Origin: Adiantum capillus-veneris
Lineage: Eukaryota; Streptophyta; Polypodiopsida; Polypodiales; Pteridaceae
NCBI GenBank assembly: GCA_014529385.2
Contig: CM043948.1
Coordinates: forward strand, 83,239,260 to 83,303,259
Reading direction: 5' to 3'
DNA length: 64,000 nucleotides
Both the position numbers and the translations under genes were made by a program. Each line of letters opens with the position of its first letter. Within the stretch, counting starts at the first letter, position 1. Positions 42,551 to 54,296 of the stretch are shown here, one piece after another. The notes below the pieces were generated by a model. It was not told the origin of the DNA. It did not search any database and worked only from the letters and a program-made list of their open reading frames with translations.

Positions 42551-43956
42551 TATTCCACCTCCAAAGTTCGATCTGACCACATAATCTTGATATAGAGGAT
42601 ATTTGCATGCAAACTCATGATTTCTTCTTAGTGGAAAAATTAAAAAACATAACAAAAGCCAACTTATGACTCCAAGGCCCAAAAAATTGCAAAAAATGGG
42701 CTTGGAATCCCAACTGTTGATCAATGCAAAGAGGTTTGAAGTTGTTTGACCATTTCAGCATACGGGCGTCCACCTAGCCGGACATCGCATTTATAATAGA
42801 TTTGTACTTTGTTATTTTGTAGCTATACTCTATGTAAATCTTGATTCCGAGTAGTAGATCTATTCTTTGAGGTATAATTCTGTCATGATATCCGTAAAGG
42901 CCCATGTGAGCTAGCCACTGGCCATTTACAATGCCCTAGGTATAAAAGATAATAATGTTAGTATGAAAGAGAGGCTTATCTTTTGGAGAAGAAAAGAGCT
43001 CTATGTACATACGCTCAAGCAACCAAGCAGTTCAGATTTGTAATCATTTTTTATCATGCTTGGCTAATCCAATTTCGATTCCAAAACTTGCATTGTGTTC
43101 CTCTTCTCTTGCTCTTTCAAGCAAGTGTAAGCATTTCAAGTTCTGTCGTGGTTTGTGACTTCGTGTTTGTGAGCCTAGTTTTCAATTTTGAGTGCTTAAA
43201 TCACTATTTTTTGACATTTTGACCATCGAAGAGTGTTGTTAGACCTTAGGGCGACCTCTTTGGGTTGTTTTGTTGCATTTTTTTGTGACTTGGTATATGA
43301 TGGATCATGATTTTGGTACCTTATCGGATTATGAGCAAACTTTGTACACATGCCTCCTTAGACCTAATATAGCTTCCCTTAAAGTTTCGTGGCTATTTGA
43401 GTCTTTTTTTTTGTCAAATGACGTGATGACTCAAAGTGGCAAGAAAGGACATAGGCAGTTGATTAGGGAGTTGGTGATTTGCTTATTGAGTTGATGTGTT
43501 TGCTTGTTAGGTTCACTTCTTCAAGACTGACAACCTCGAAGAATCTTTGTGCCCCATCTGAGTCACTTTCCTAAGTATTGACATATATATATATATATAA
43601 CACATGTATTTATGTATGTATGTATTCATAGATAAGGGGAGGGATGTAGACAAGCCCACCTTGGCTTGGTGAAACTTATCCCTTTTTGTCCTTGGTTAGG
43701 TCTCTCAAAAGTCAAGTCTTTGTGACCCTTTGGTCTATGGAAACTGGTTTTGGGTACCCTAAAAGTTTGGAATTAAGAAACCTATTTAATTTGGACTCTA
43801 AAATAAATATAAATTGTTGGTGTGTCCTATTGCTTACAAGCTTTTATCCTAGCTTTACTTGACTTGATTTGGAGTTCTGTAACAAAAGTTAGAGCAATTT
43901 TGGTAAATTGCACTTAAAACACTACTCAAAATAGTCTTTAACACTAGTTTGGTACC

Positions 43957-43982
43957 AAAAAGGACACTTTAGTGTCCTTTTT
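43957..43982. repeat. 26-bp palindrome around GGACACT
   Basis: AAAAAGGACACT and AGTGTCCTTTTT are exact reverse complements around TT. Related forms occur at 45199-45212 (GACACTTTAGTGTC) and 45216-45231 (GGACATTTGAGTGTCC). Confidence 0.8.
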
Positions 43983-45386
43983 TGTGAATTTAAATAAAAT
44001 GGTACATGAAATCTAAGAATATATCCCAAGAAATGCTTTTGCAAACTTATAAATTTTATTCAAAGTACTCATAGAAATTATAATACCTCACTTTTGATCA
44101 TAACCTCAATAATAATTACACTCATGAAAAGAACCTACGCAAAACAGCATTCAATGTTTCATTAAAACTCGTACTCTAACCTAAGAAAAAAATGAGTAGG
44201 GTGCATGCAATAATCCGTGGTAACTACTTATATATGTGTTTGATATTTTTGCAATTGTCATCTGAGAAAAAAATCCTTTGTGAATAGAATTAAATATAGA
44301 AAGTCCTGTGGGTCAAATATGCAACGTTCACAAAATCAATTAGCGATCACAAAAAACATTTAGTTCATCTAAATTTACAATGTCTTATGATGCATATATA
44401 TTAGATCTATGACTCCATTACATAAGGTGTTAATTTTTAATGGTTATGCAAGCCACATTTGGTGATTTATGGCATATCCAAAAAACTGTGCATGTTGTAA
44501 TTATGATTTTTTATCTATCAAAGATAAGCCTTAAAATAAAGTCCACTTTTAATTTTTTTCGTTCATCTCACTTATTTGTATACAAATACCTCATATGGAC
44601 ACAATTGGGATATTTATATACACACTTTTATTAGTTTTTCATAGCAAATGTTTTTTTTGCAAGAAATTACGCACTACAATCTTTTTTAAATGAGGTTGAA
44701 TTACAAGATGCCTATGAGTTTGAACCCTTGAAAAATGCTTAGTTGATGGGTATTGACCTATAGATACATTATAGACCTTAGGTTTTGTCCCATAACCTCA
44801 TCATGTTAATGAAAGAGGCCTTGAAAGACCAAACTTTTCCTCTTTGTCAGCATTTTCAAGATTTTGGTCTTTTGATTATAACAAAAATCTAGTCCCATAA
44901 CTAGGTTATGAAGCTCAATTTCTTGCTATAATAAGTTTTTTTCTATCCATATGCCTTGAAATCTATGCAACATCTTATTCTGATGAGAAGTTATATTCAA
45001 TTTATGAAAACTTTGTTAAAACTGCACTAAATTTCTATGCTTTTTTCATCTTAAAACTTATCATTATAATCTTAATTTGGTATGAATTTTGGTAAAAGTA
45101 AAATTTGGCTATGTTCTTCACTTCATAGCTGACCTAAGATATGAACGTGACCTATGAATTTTTTTCTAGATAATTATGACAAGTTTTTAGAAAAACGGGA
45201 CACTTTAGTGTCTCAGGACATTTGAGTGTCCGATTATTACAGAACTAGTGTTAAGACCAGGACACAGGAACTTTTTCTTATATCTTGGCCTCTAGAGGAT
45301 AATTTTAGCTCAAACTTGAGATATAAGATGTACTCAAGTAAATCTACATGCTTATCAAGCCAATTACCCCACTATGAAGAGGTACG

Positions 45387-46352
45387 TGGATCGCGATCCA
45401 TGACCCCTCTCAAATTTTAATTTCAATTCTAACAGTAGGTAGACAAGGTCGTCTATAGGCTCTGTACCAATTTTCACCAATTTTTGAGGTTGGGGGACAT
45501 GGATCACGATCCATTTACCACCACAAATGGACTTGATATCTGGAGACCTTGTTACACTCTATGTTTACAAGCTTTATCTCAAATCTTTTTGAATTTGGAA
45601 TTGTTTTGATTGGTCAAATGTCCAACCCTAGGCTTGATCTACGATTTTGACTCTATGTTCTATTTTGATACCCTTTGACCCAAATTTGCTCATTTTTTCC
45701 CAAAATTGGACGTGGAGACATGTTTCCTTAAGTATGCATTGCAGTCTATAAAATTTTGAAGTCAAGCTATCAACATGGGACATGGATCATGATCCATGTT
45801 TGGAGGCCAAATTGAGTTTTCTTAGTACCATTATGATCAACATGATTACTAGATGCTATGGTATCAAACTTTTTCACTTTGGAACTTTGGATTGAAAATC
45901 AGGTCAATTTTTGCACTTTCTCATAGTACTTGGACAATTTTGGGATTTTGACGTTGCTTTTGATGTCCAAATGAGATGAAACTTTGGGATTAGGCTATAA
46001 ACAACATGTAGATTAATGCAGCTAGGTTTTGGCTCAAAATTTTGGGAAAGGTACATGGATCGCGACATATTTGGAGAGCTTTTGACCCCAAAGGTAAATC
46101 ACTTACATATGAAGGTATTGCTAAGCTATGCCCACAAATCTTTTTGGATTTGGACAAGAAAATGTCACTCAAAAGTGAAATCCTAGGTCTGTTTTAGCGA
46201 TTTTTGGCTACCTTTTAATTTAGGCCCTTTTGGTCACTTTTTCCAACTCTTTTTGCAAATGTATCTTTGGGAAAAACGTTTCTATATGTCTCGACTACTC
46301 ATTGTTCAATTTTCAGCCAAAATTTCAGATGAGGTACATGGATCAGATCATG
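45387..46352. repeat. Spaced array of ATGGATC-N2-GATCCAT palindromes
   Basis: Motif positions: 45387 (TGGATCGCGATCCA), 45499 (ATGGATCACGATCCAT), 45781 (CATGGATCATGATCCATG), about 46054 (CATGGATCGCGACATAT, decayed) and about 46338 (CATGGATCAGATCATG, decayed). The last four are 270-285 bp apart. AATCTTTTTGAATTTGGA at about 45584 recurs as AATCTTTTTGGATTTGGA at about 46137, 552 bp apart, so a period of about 275/550 bp is likely. Strongly diverged tandem units. Confidence 0.65.
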
Positions 46353-46573
46353 CCTAGAAATTGCTTGTCCTTCCTAGGGAAGAAAAATTCCCTTAATTGG
46401 CCTTCGGAGAGGAAGGGCCATCATACACTTTGCTCGTCATCATGCAAGGCAAAATGCACCAACCCATCATTCAATATCCCTTAATTTTCTTGCTCCTATG
46501 AAATATTCACTTTCTTTTGTTGTACCTTTCGTTGTTGCATACTTAAGAGGAGCTAGCATGCTAGCAAACACAA

Positions 46574-46607
46574 CCCCCCCCCCCCCCCCCCCCCCCCAGT
46601 ATCACCA
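46574..46607. repeat. Poly(C) run (34 bp)
   Basis: An uninterrupted run of C on the plus strand, 12 bp before a CT microsatellite. Length in the assembly may be unreliable. Confidence 0.8.
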
Positions 46608-46616
46608 TCAGTGTTC

Positions 46617-46618
<2 letters not shown>

Positions 46619-46670
<52 letters not shown>
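46619..46670. repeat. (CT)n microsatellite
   Basis: About 52 bp of uninterrupted CT. Confidence 0.9.
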
Positions 46671-46673
<3 letters not shown>

Positions 46674-47275
46674 TTGAGAGCACTCACTCCAGTCAACATG
46701 TGCCACAAGAAGCGTGTGCAAGTTGGAGGGACTTTTGTGAGGTGAGTCCCTTTGAGAAAAGGAAGAGGAGAGAGCCAATTTAGTGAGATGGGGCTCTCAC
46801 AGAGGAAGGAAGAGGAAGGTATGTTTGTGAATGCTATCGCAACAAAGGGAAGGACGACATGACCTAGGAGTTTGTGCAAGGGTAGAGGGGCCAAGATGCG
46901 GTTTGAGATATTCTTGGCATATATGTTCCTTCAACGTGCACGATGTATCTGGAGAGATGGGCAGTGGGTGGCACAAAGAGTGAAAGAAGTATACATAGAA
47001 AGTGTTCGTCTCTCATGTGAAGCCATGCAGAGGTCCAGATTCACAACTCAATGCCATGCCAATAAGACATGGGGCATCCTTGGATCCAATGAACCCTTTA
47101 AATACGTTAGGTATTTTCTCCTAAATCCTTAAGCAATGTTCGATCCTTGCTCCAACTCCATTCATTGTTTGTTGTGACTTGTTTCCTTGGGGCTCAATGG
47201 TATCTCCTCATTGCCTTTAAGAGATTCATGCCCAAACTCAACCGCTTATTGATTGCTCACACTCTATAGCTTGTA
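46671..47275. other. Unassigned sequence left of copia-2
   Basis: No recognisable gene. A small frame at 46872-47132 shows no familiar motif. Confidence 0.4.
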
Positions 47276-47504
47276 TGTTACCATATACATGTGGTAGTGA
47301 TGTGTGTGAACACACTTAGGACCGTCGGGGCATTTTTTCCCTCTTTAGGAGGTTTTTTCCCCCATGCATTATATATACGCCCATTCATTCTAGGGTTATC
47401 TATCTTTCCATTGCACACTAAATAATACACTCTCTGTTGTGTGCCTTGAGCTTCTTTCGTCTTCTCCAAGCTGTGTGTATTTTCTTGCAACCCTAATTCC
47501 AACA
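47276..47504 (+). repeat. 5' LTR of copia-2 (229 bp)
   Basis: Starts TGTTACCATATACATGTGG, ends CTAATTCCAACA. Contains ATTATATATACGCC (TATA-like). Pairs with 61891-62110, with visible divergence, and is followed by a primer site. Confidence 0.88.
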
Positions 47505-47506
47505 AT

Positions 47507-47518
47507 TGGTATCAGAGC
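47507..47518 (+). promoter_or_regulatory. Primer-binding site of copia-2
   Basis: TGGTATCAGAGC, initiator tRNA-Met type, two bases after the LTR end. Confidence 0.9.
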
Positions 47519-47865
47519 AGGTTGCTCCTCTCGGGCTTAGTCTCCAGCACCTTCAGCACACGTCTGCTCACTTTCTTTAATTTAAATGAGATTTGGCGAG
47601 CATTCATAGGTCAGCAAAAATTTTGGGAACGCTCATAGAGCTTTGTCTGCTCAAATTTTTTATTCGGGCTCATTTTGGCCTCCGTTTCCACTACAAGCAG
47701 TACTGCACAGGCTATTTCGTCATTTTGTGTAGAATTTTTGTCAATGTTGTTTTCTGCATAACAAGTCCCTTACAGTCTTCTACGGTTTGTGCTATATAGC
47801 ACATGTTGTTCCCACTTAGTTTCTCCTCTTTTCGGGCAGTTTTCACATCAGGTGCAGCATTTACC

Positions 47866-48590
47866 ATGGCTGACAACAACACAAAGGTGTTCAAGATGTT
47901 TGTTGTTGAGGACATATTGGATGGGGACAATTACTTTATGTGGGCTTACATGATGCAACATGTTCTTGTGTCAAAGGGCGTCTGGAATATTGTGCAGGGC
48001 ATTGATGTACGTCCTGGTTCTGAGGATGTAGGCGATGTTGAGGATGTTGCAGCTCTTGTTGCAAGGATTTCTGTTGTTAGGATTGTTTTGCTTACGACAA
48101 AACAAGCTCGTTGGGATGTAAAGGATGCGTAGGCTTATGTGTTGATTGCATTGTCTGTGAAGTGCATTGTTACTCCTCACATTTGTTCAACAAAATCTGC
48201 CAAACAGGCTTGGGATATTCTTGCTGGTCTTTATGCAAGCTGCAATGAGGCAAAAATTGCATTGCTGCGTAAAGAGCTGGAGTCAAATATGATGCATGAG
48301 GAAGATGATATGGACACTTTCCTTGCTGGTGTCAAGGATATCAATGAGCAACTTATTTCTGCAGGTGAAGTCATTTCAAACAGTTCCCTAGTGTAGATTG
48401 TTCTTGATGCCTTGCCAGACTCTTACCAGACTTTTGCTAGTACTTGGAGACTTATGATCCAAGGAAATCCTGAAGTTGTCAAGTGTGATGCATTGTGCAC
48501 ATTGTTGTTGCAAGAGTCACTTTCCAGAAAAAACAGGACTAGACAGCGTGTAGTTGAACAAGCTTTTATTGATGCTCAAAGAAAGGGTGG
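47866..48590 (+). pseudogene. Copia-2 Gag
   Basis: Particle protein of copia-2. MADNNTKVFKMFVVEDILDG starts at 47866, followed by NYFMWAYMMQHVLVSKGVWN, a stop at 48130, WDILAGLYASCNEAKIALLR, a stop at 48394, and LDALPDSYQTFASTW. This is a standard UBN2 Gag. Both stops are single-base changes in one continuous frame. The match ends at about 48590, where minus-strand gypsy integrase sequence begins, so the zinc knuckle is lost. Confidence 0.85.
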
Positions 48591-49162
48591 TAACAGCAAT
48601 ATAGCCACTTCTTATGGTTATCGAGATAGAGTGTTACGAGCTACCGGACTAATTGGGCCTACAAAGTCTAAACCCCATTTTTCAAATGGTTGAGTCACTT
48701 CAATAGGATGTAAGGGCATCTTATCCTTTCGTTGTGTGATCTTGTAACGTTGGAATTCATCACACCCTTTTGCAAAAAGTTATGCATTCGTGAATAAGGT
48801 AGGCCACCAATAGCCTGATTGCAACACCTTTCTAGTAGTTAGCTCCCCTGAGAAATGTCCTCCGACTATACCCATGTGGGCTTCTTGCAGTATGTATAAA
48901 TACGAGCACAACGTCTAAAAATATCATCCTTCCCTAGCTTGTAGAGAGTTCCTGCAATTAGAGAATAAGGTTCACATTCCTTTAACAGTTTTCGAGCTAT
49001 ATCCTTACGAAGCTCTTTGGGTGGAAAATCGTTAACTAAAAAGTTCACAATCTTCTCACTCCATTCAGGCATGGTCTCGACTAGGAATAGGGAAGTATCG
49101 AGCAATTCATCATCAATTCCAATAGGGGCTTCACTTGTGAGACAAATGATCCTCCATGACAT
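48590..49162 (-). pseudogene. Gypsy-2 integrase N-terminal part
   Basis: Read leftwards: DDELLDTSLFLVETMPEWSE, ELRKDIARKLLKECEPYSLI, AGTLYKLGKDDIFRRC, then YSRRTFLRGANY, LVAYLIHECITFC, and PLHPIEVTQPFEKWGLDFVG near 48650-48710. This is the HHCC zinc-binding and early core region of gypsy integrase. Stops and frameshifts are present and the catalytic DDE part is absent. Confidence 0.75.
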
Positions 49163-49199
49163 GTCTTTTATCGGGTCTCATCACAACAATAACATCAAA

Positions 49200-49745
49200 C
49201 TCAAGAAGAATTAACAACCATCGTGTAATTCTTCCCGTGGAACAAGGTTTATTTAGTAGATACAACAATGCTTAATGATCAACATATAAAACAAACTTGT
49301 TGGCAAGAAGGTAGTAGCAAAATTTCTTCACTACGTAAATCATAGCTAAACCTTCCCGCTCTATAGTGGTGTAGTTCCTCTCTACATCATTTAATTGACG
49401 ACTTGCAAAGCTAATGGGGTAGTCCAATTTATGTTCTCCTCGCTGAGCTAGAACACACCCAATAGCAAAGTTCGATGCATCAATATGCACATGAAAAATT
49501 ACATTCCAATCGGGCACTTGTAGAATGGGAGCACTGGTTAAGGTCTTTTTTAATGACTCATAAGCATGGTCACACTCTACAGTCCAGTGGAACTCAATAA
49601 GAAGCTTGTACAAAGGATAAGCTATCTTGGCAAAGTTTAAAATAAACTGACTACAATAACCAACATGGCCCATGAACCTTTGACCTCCTTTATAGTTTGT
49701 AGGTGGTGGCAAATTGGAAATGGCTTTAATTTTGTTCTCATCTGT
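49200..49745 (-). pseudogene. Gypsy-2 RNase H
   Basis: Open from 49712: RFMGHVGYCSQFILNFAKIA, FHWTVECDHAYESLKKTLTS, HVHIDASNFAIGCVLAQRGE, ISFASRQLNDVERNYTTIER and LLANKFVLYVDH. Typical gypsy RNase H with the DAS motif. A stop at 49271 interrupts the normal continuation. Confidence 0.85.
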
Positions 49746-49764
49746 GAAATCCCATTTTTGGACA

Positions 49765-50640
49765 CTATATCCCTAAAATGACTCCATGTTTAACCCAAAA
49801 TTGGCATTTAAAAGGATTTAAGGAGATGTGATACAATCTGCACTTCTCAAACACTTTTCGTAAAAATGATAGATGTTCCTTCCAAGAGGAATAACCACAA
49901 AGATTATCTAAGAAAGCTTCACAAAACTCTCTCAAATATTCTCTAAAAGCAGTGTTTATTAATCTTTGGAAGGTGCAGGGACATTGGTTAAGCCAAAAGC
50001 CATAACACAAAATGAAAATACTCCAAATTCAATTAATAAGTTGTTTTATCTTGGTCCTCTAGTGTGCAATTGTGATTTGATTGTATCCAGAGTACCCATC
50101 TAAAAAGCTATAAGATTCCTTCCCTGCAACTCTTTCAAGCACATGTTCTGAATATGGCAAGGGGTAATGATCTCTTCTAGTGGTAGCATTGACCTTCTTG
50201 AGATCTATGCACGCTCTGAATTCCCGTTCTTTTTCAGCACAATAACTGTTGGAGACACCCATTATGAGTGCCCTATAGGGTATATGAATCCGCATTTGAC
50301 AAGCTTTTCAATCTCTTCTTGAACAATCTTTGCATACTTAGGATTCATTGGGTAGGGGTGTTGCTGGACTGGTTTAGCCATGTTATTCATAGGAATTGTG
50401 TGTTGCACCACGGAAGGTGGAACACCCTTCATATCATGATATGTCCAAGCAATATATATCCTTGAATTCCTTGAGAAGTTCTTTAAGTACATACTCCTCA
50501 GTCTCTGTCAGATATTGGGCAATGAAAACAGGTTTGGACTCCTCACCAGGGTCTGCTAACTCTATTTCCTTAACTATCGTAGGACCATCATAGACTCCAT
50601 TGCTTCCATCAATAGGTGTTCTTTGGGCCTTTGTATACAC
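49765..50640 (-). pseudogene. Gypsy-2 reverse transcriptase
   Basis: VKCGFIYPIGHS, REFRACIDLKKVNATTRRDH, LPYSEHVLERVAGKESYSFL, DGYSGYNQI, then TFQRLINTAFREYLREFCEA, FLDNLCGYSSWKEHLSFLRK. The catalytic box is FLDN where F/YVDD or IDD is expected, so the second Asp is Asn. Frameshifts at about 50262 and 50050. Confidence 0.85.
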
Positions 50641-51542
50641 ACCTTACGTTCCTCTGTGGTGTAGGATTTGAAATGATCAGGTACAGGGTGTAAGTCTGTG
50701 GGGTCTTGTTGCTCTGTGGACTATGATTTGTCTTCCGCTTCCTTTTGTTGTTGAGCTAACTCTTAATTTTGTTGTCTCCTTAACGGTACGGCTCAACTTT
50801 TTCTTCTTTGTAGCCTCGAGCTGTGCGAAGTCAATGGGTTGTGGACTACCACATAACGCTTTGAAGGTATTCACCCCAGTTATCTACCAGCTATCGATGA
50901 GCATCACATGGCCCTATATAATTAAGCCATTCTGTGGTGGTAGATTTCTTTTCATTTATTCTAGCACGCACATTTGATCGATATTGTTGCCTCTTATATC
51001 TCTTACTCATCTTGTCTAATTTTTTATTAGGGCCGATCTCCAGTGAAGAGTCACTAGATGAATCGCTACTCGGTCTTCTTCTCTTCCGGATAGATTGTTA
51101 TCTAGGGTACCATTGGGCCTTGAATGGTTTGTTCCCACATTTGCACCAAGATTTAACTCAGATTCTTTGTCCTCGGAGTCAATTTCAATTGATGATTCTG
51201 ACTTCGAATTGTGTAGGTTATAGTCTTTTGAGACTCTATTGGTCTCAATGTCAGTCAAGCCTTCATCTGGTAGGTCATCAGAAGATATATGCATTGCTTC
51301 TATCATATTTAAAGGTACGAGTGGTGGCATTTCATCCCCCTCAGGTGTTACCCAGGTCGTCCCCCTATTTTCCCAACAAGTGTCTATGGTTTCTCCTAGG
51401 TGGACCCAATCCACATTGTCAGATTCAAATCATCTCAGGTAGAACATCCACATAAGGAGAATCTTCCCCAACATCAGTGTCTATTTTACACATGTAACAA
51501 TACTGCAATGGGGCCGAGTGAACTGCGGTGTCAAATATATGA

Positions 51543-51985
51543 TCAATTATAAATCTGTTTTCTAGAGGATGTGCGACTAGTTACAAGATCCACTCGAATG
51601 ACAGAGTCTTGGAACTGCAAGTAGACATGGTTTTTAGACCAGTCATGCACCATTTTTGCTTCCCTCATGAAAGGACGTCCTAAGATCATCTTAGATGACA
51701 TAGTGTGCGTGAAAAAATCCATAACAATAAAGGTATGCCTTATTTTGTGTCCAAAGACCTTGATCTTGAGATCTTCTAGCATCCCAATAGTTTTAACAAT
51801 TGTCCGATTGGCCATCTTTACCACTATGTTTGTAGTTCCAAGGTGAGGTCTTCCCATAGTTTCCTAGCAATTTTTAGTCACAATGCTAATCCCAGCTCCA
51901 CCATCAAGGATTCCTTTCATAGTTAATCCCTTGGTAGCGATTGGTATGGTTGCATTGGATTCATCACCTTCAAAGTATTGTCCCA
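51543..51985 (-). pseudogene. Gypsy-2 aspartic protease
   Basis: ILDGGAGISIVT near 51890-51935 is the protease active-site region (D-G-G-A variant often seen in plant gypsy). A stop near 51863 precedes GRPHLGTTNIVVKMANRTIV, LKIKVFGHKIRHTFIVMDF and MILGRPFMREAKMVHDW, the flap and C-terminal ILGRP motif. Confidence 0.75.
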
Positions 51986-52483
51986 ACTTGTTAATAGGTA
52001 TTTCCACAACAGAGTTCTCAACTAGGTTGGGAGCTCGGGGTCTCCATATAGTTTGGACATGATGGTGGTTCTAACTTTTGAAGCCATAAAATCCAATATT
52101 TAATGGCACCTTTTGGGTTTCAGTCCCTTGACGTAAAGAAGATGGGATCTCCATTTTTTCGATAGGGTCAAGTAATCCCTCTGTAAACATTCTCTCCAAC
52201 AAGAAGGGAGTACATCCAGTTTCCCGTGACTTAAAGTCACTTTCTTCTTGGAGACACTAGGTATGGCTACTGGTCTATGGACTTTGTGGGATTGCTTTTG
52301 TGTAGGGAACACTGTGTCGGTAATCTGGATCTGCCTAAGTGCTGGCTCTAGATCCCTTTTGGTCTCTTCTACCAAACATATTAATTGCTTGACTCGCTCG
52401 ATCTTCTCTGTAGGGTTTGGGTAAGTTCCTATCTTCTTCTTGGGTCCTGGCCATTATGGCTCATGATGATATTCCTTGTTTGT

Positions 52484-54296
52484 TTATTTCTTAGTGGTCG
52501 TTTTAGTCTCCATGGTTTCAACTGACTCGGAATCCTCTTCAGCGTCATTCATATATACAGGGTCATCACCAGTCTCTATGTTGGTTTTTGAACTAGGATT
52601 TGACTTCGTTGCTTTTTGCGATCTCTTCCTTTGTGTTTTCTTCTTCTTCTGGGATTGGGCAATTGACGTTGTGTCTCTTTCTTCAAAAATATAATTTTGG
52701 TTTTGGAGCATCGATTGTGTGAGTACATTTATTGGTACCACAGGCATGCTTTGTGTTGGCTCCTCAATAATCTCAATTAAATTCAATGGCTTTATCTTTG
52801 GCGCATTTGAATTATTAAGACATTGGGCAATCAAATGATCTAAGCCACATCGATTACACATGAGTATCGGCATTGCAGATGTGCTCGCTGGATTGGTTTG
52901 CATCAATGTGGCATTCTTTCGTAATCTAATAGGAAATTTGTCTACATGATGTGGACCTCCACACTCATAGCATTGAAGAGGTGGTCTCTTGGCAGTGTAA
53001 TTGATATTTTGGCCTCTTGCCGCAAGAGCAGCTCCTTGATAGACAGATTTGACTTGTCCGCAATAGTCCTCCATGTAATATTGTGGACTTTCTTAGAGTG
53101 CATCAATCCCATAGGCGATATTAGGATCTATATCTTCCTCACAGCCTTCCAAACAAGCAATAGATGACTCACAACCCACTTGATTCACATAAGTGATTCT
53201 CGGATGTGGTGGTTGCGGTCCTAGCACTGGAGGTGGTAAGGGTGTTGTTTGAACAACATTTTGGGCCCTACAACCATGTGTTGTGACGTTTGTTCAAGAG
53301 ATGGAGCCGGCATCAATGCTGGCACTCGAGGTGTATCCGTCCATGCTAAGGTTGGTCTCTATTGGTTTAAATACTATGCAATCCTTAGCTTGATGACCAT
53401 ACCTCCCACAGGCATTGTTGCTCCCTTCTTGGATACATATGATTGTTTTGCAGAGCACGATTGTCTCTAAGACTTTCTTGAATGGCCTTGGTGAGATTTG
53501 CTAAAGTCATCTCAGATATCCTTTGCTCCTTAGCAATAGGCTTTAGGGTCATTGATTGATGCCCCGATGCTTGCGAGCTAGTAGATTTAGGCTCAACAAA
53601 CACTCTTTCTCCTTATATCATTAAATTATCCTCCAATTGGATCGCATTGGTGGTGACTGCTTCCCAAGTGGTGATACCTCTAATGACTAGACCATTGTAG
53701 ATATCCTCATGTCGTAGTCCCCTAATGAATCTATCAAGCAATTAGTTATTATTGAAGCACTCATTTGGATTACAATGAGAATTCAAATGCTTCAAGCAAC
53801 TAATAAAATCCCTCACCGACTCTCCTTCCTCTCATTGGGCTTTCTGGAGTTGAGATGCTACACCCAAAGTACTCCCTCTCATATGTACTCTTTCAAGAAT
53901 AGTCTCCTAAGAGTAGGGGAAATCGTTTTCTCTTCCGCCCTTAGGGTTCTATACCAATCCACAGCCTTCCCACTCAAAGTTAGGCTTAAAGCATTACTCT
54001 TATGCAGGTCATTGTGTTCTCTTAGGTAATCGCATATTTGTTCAATACTTCGATAGCTTTCTCACATCCCCGTCTCCACTAAATTTTTGTGTGAGCTTGG
54101 CTATTTGCACTGCCTTACTTCTAGGCTCTCTATCCGGTGTGTTATGCATTTTTTTAGCAATGGATCGACCAATAGCTTGAGCAAAGGTTGCCAAGTCACC
54201 TAAGTGAGTAGGTATAGTGGGGACAGGCGCTCTCGAGACTGCATGTGGAATGGGGTTGGCATTGGGCTTAGTGTATAAGAAGCCCTTGGGTTCCAA
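52484..54296 (-). pseudogene. Gypsy-2 Gag
   Basis: Gag core near 54110-53640 in mixed frames (KFSGDGDV, LSGKAVDWYRTLRAEE, FISCLKHLNSHC), then GERVFVEPKSTSSQA, then the open frame from 53074 with CYECGGPHHVDKF (last Cys lost) and CNRCGLDHLIAQC, two C-x2-C-x3-H-x4-C knuckles, and a Lys-rich C-terminus. Frames change several times. Confidence 0.75.

Larger units (their letters stand above)
41861..46550. other. Long non-coding stretch with recurring palindromes
   Basis: AT-rich, no credible genes. It holds the GGATCGCGATCC palindromes (annotated separately), the GGACACT palindromes near 43.97 and 45.2 kb, and a short (TA)n run at about 43580-43600. It could be the LTR or internal non-coding part of a very old large retroelement. 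Confidence 0.5.

Noticed and set aside
42537-46352. CRISPR-like spaced repeats
   Set aside because: Spacing of about 275 bp with diverged units in plant repeat DNA; not a CRISPR array.
46574-46607. C34 run as a biological signal
   Set aside because: Long homopolymers are often mis-sized in assemblies, and nothing nearby gives it meaning.
46872-47132. Possible small gene (86 codons)
   Set aside because: No recognisable motif, surrounded by repeats, no splice or promoter signal seen.
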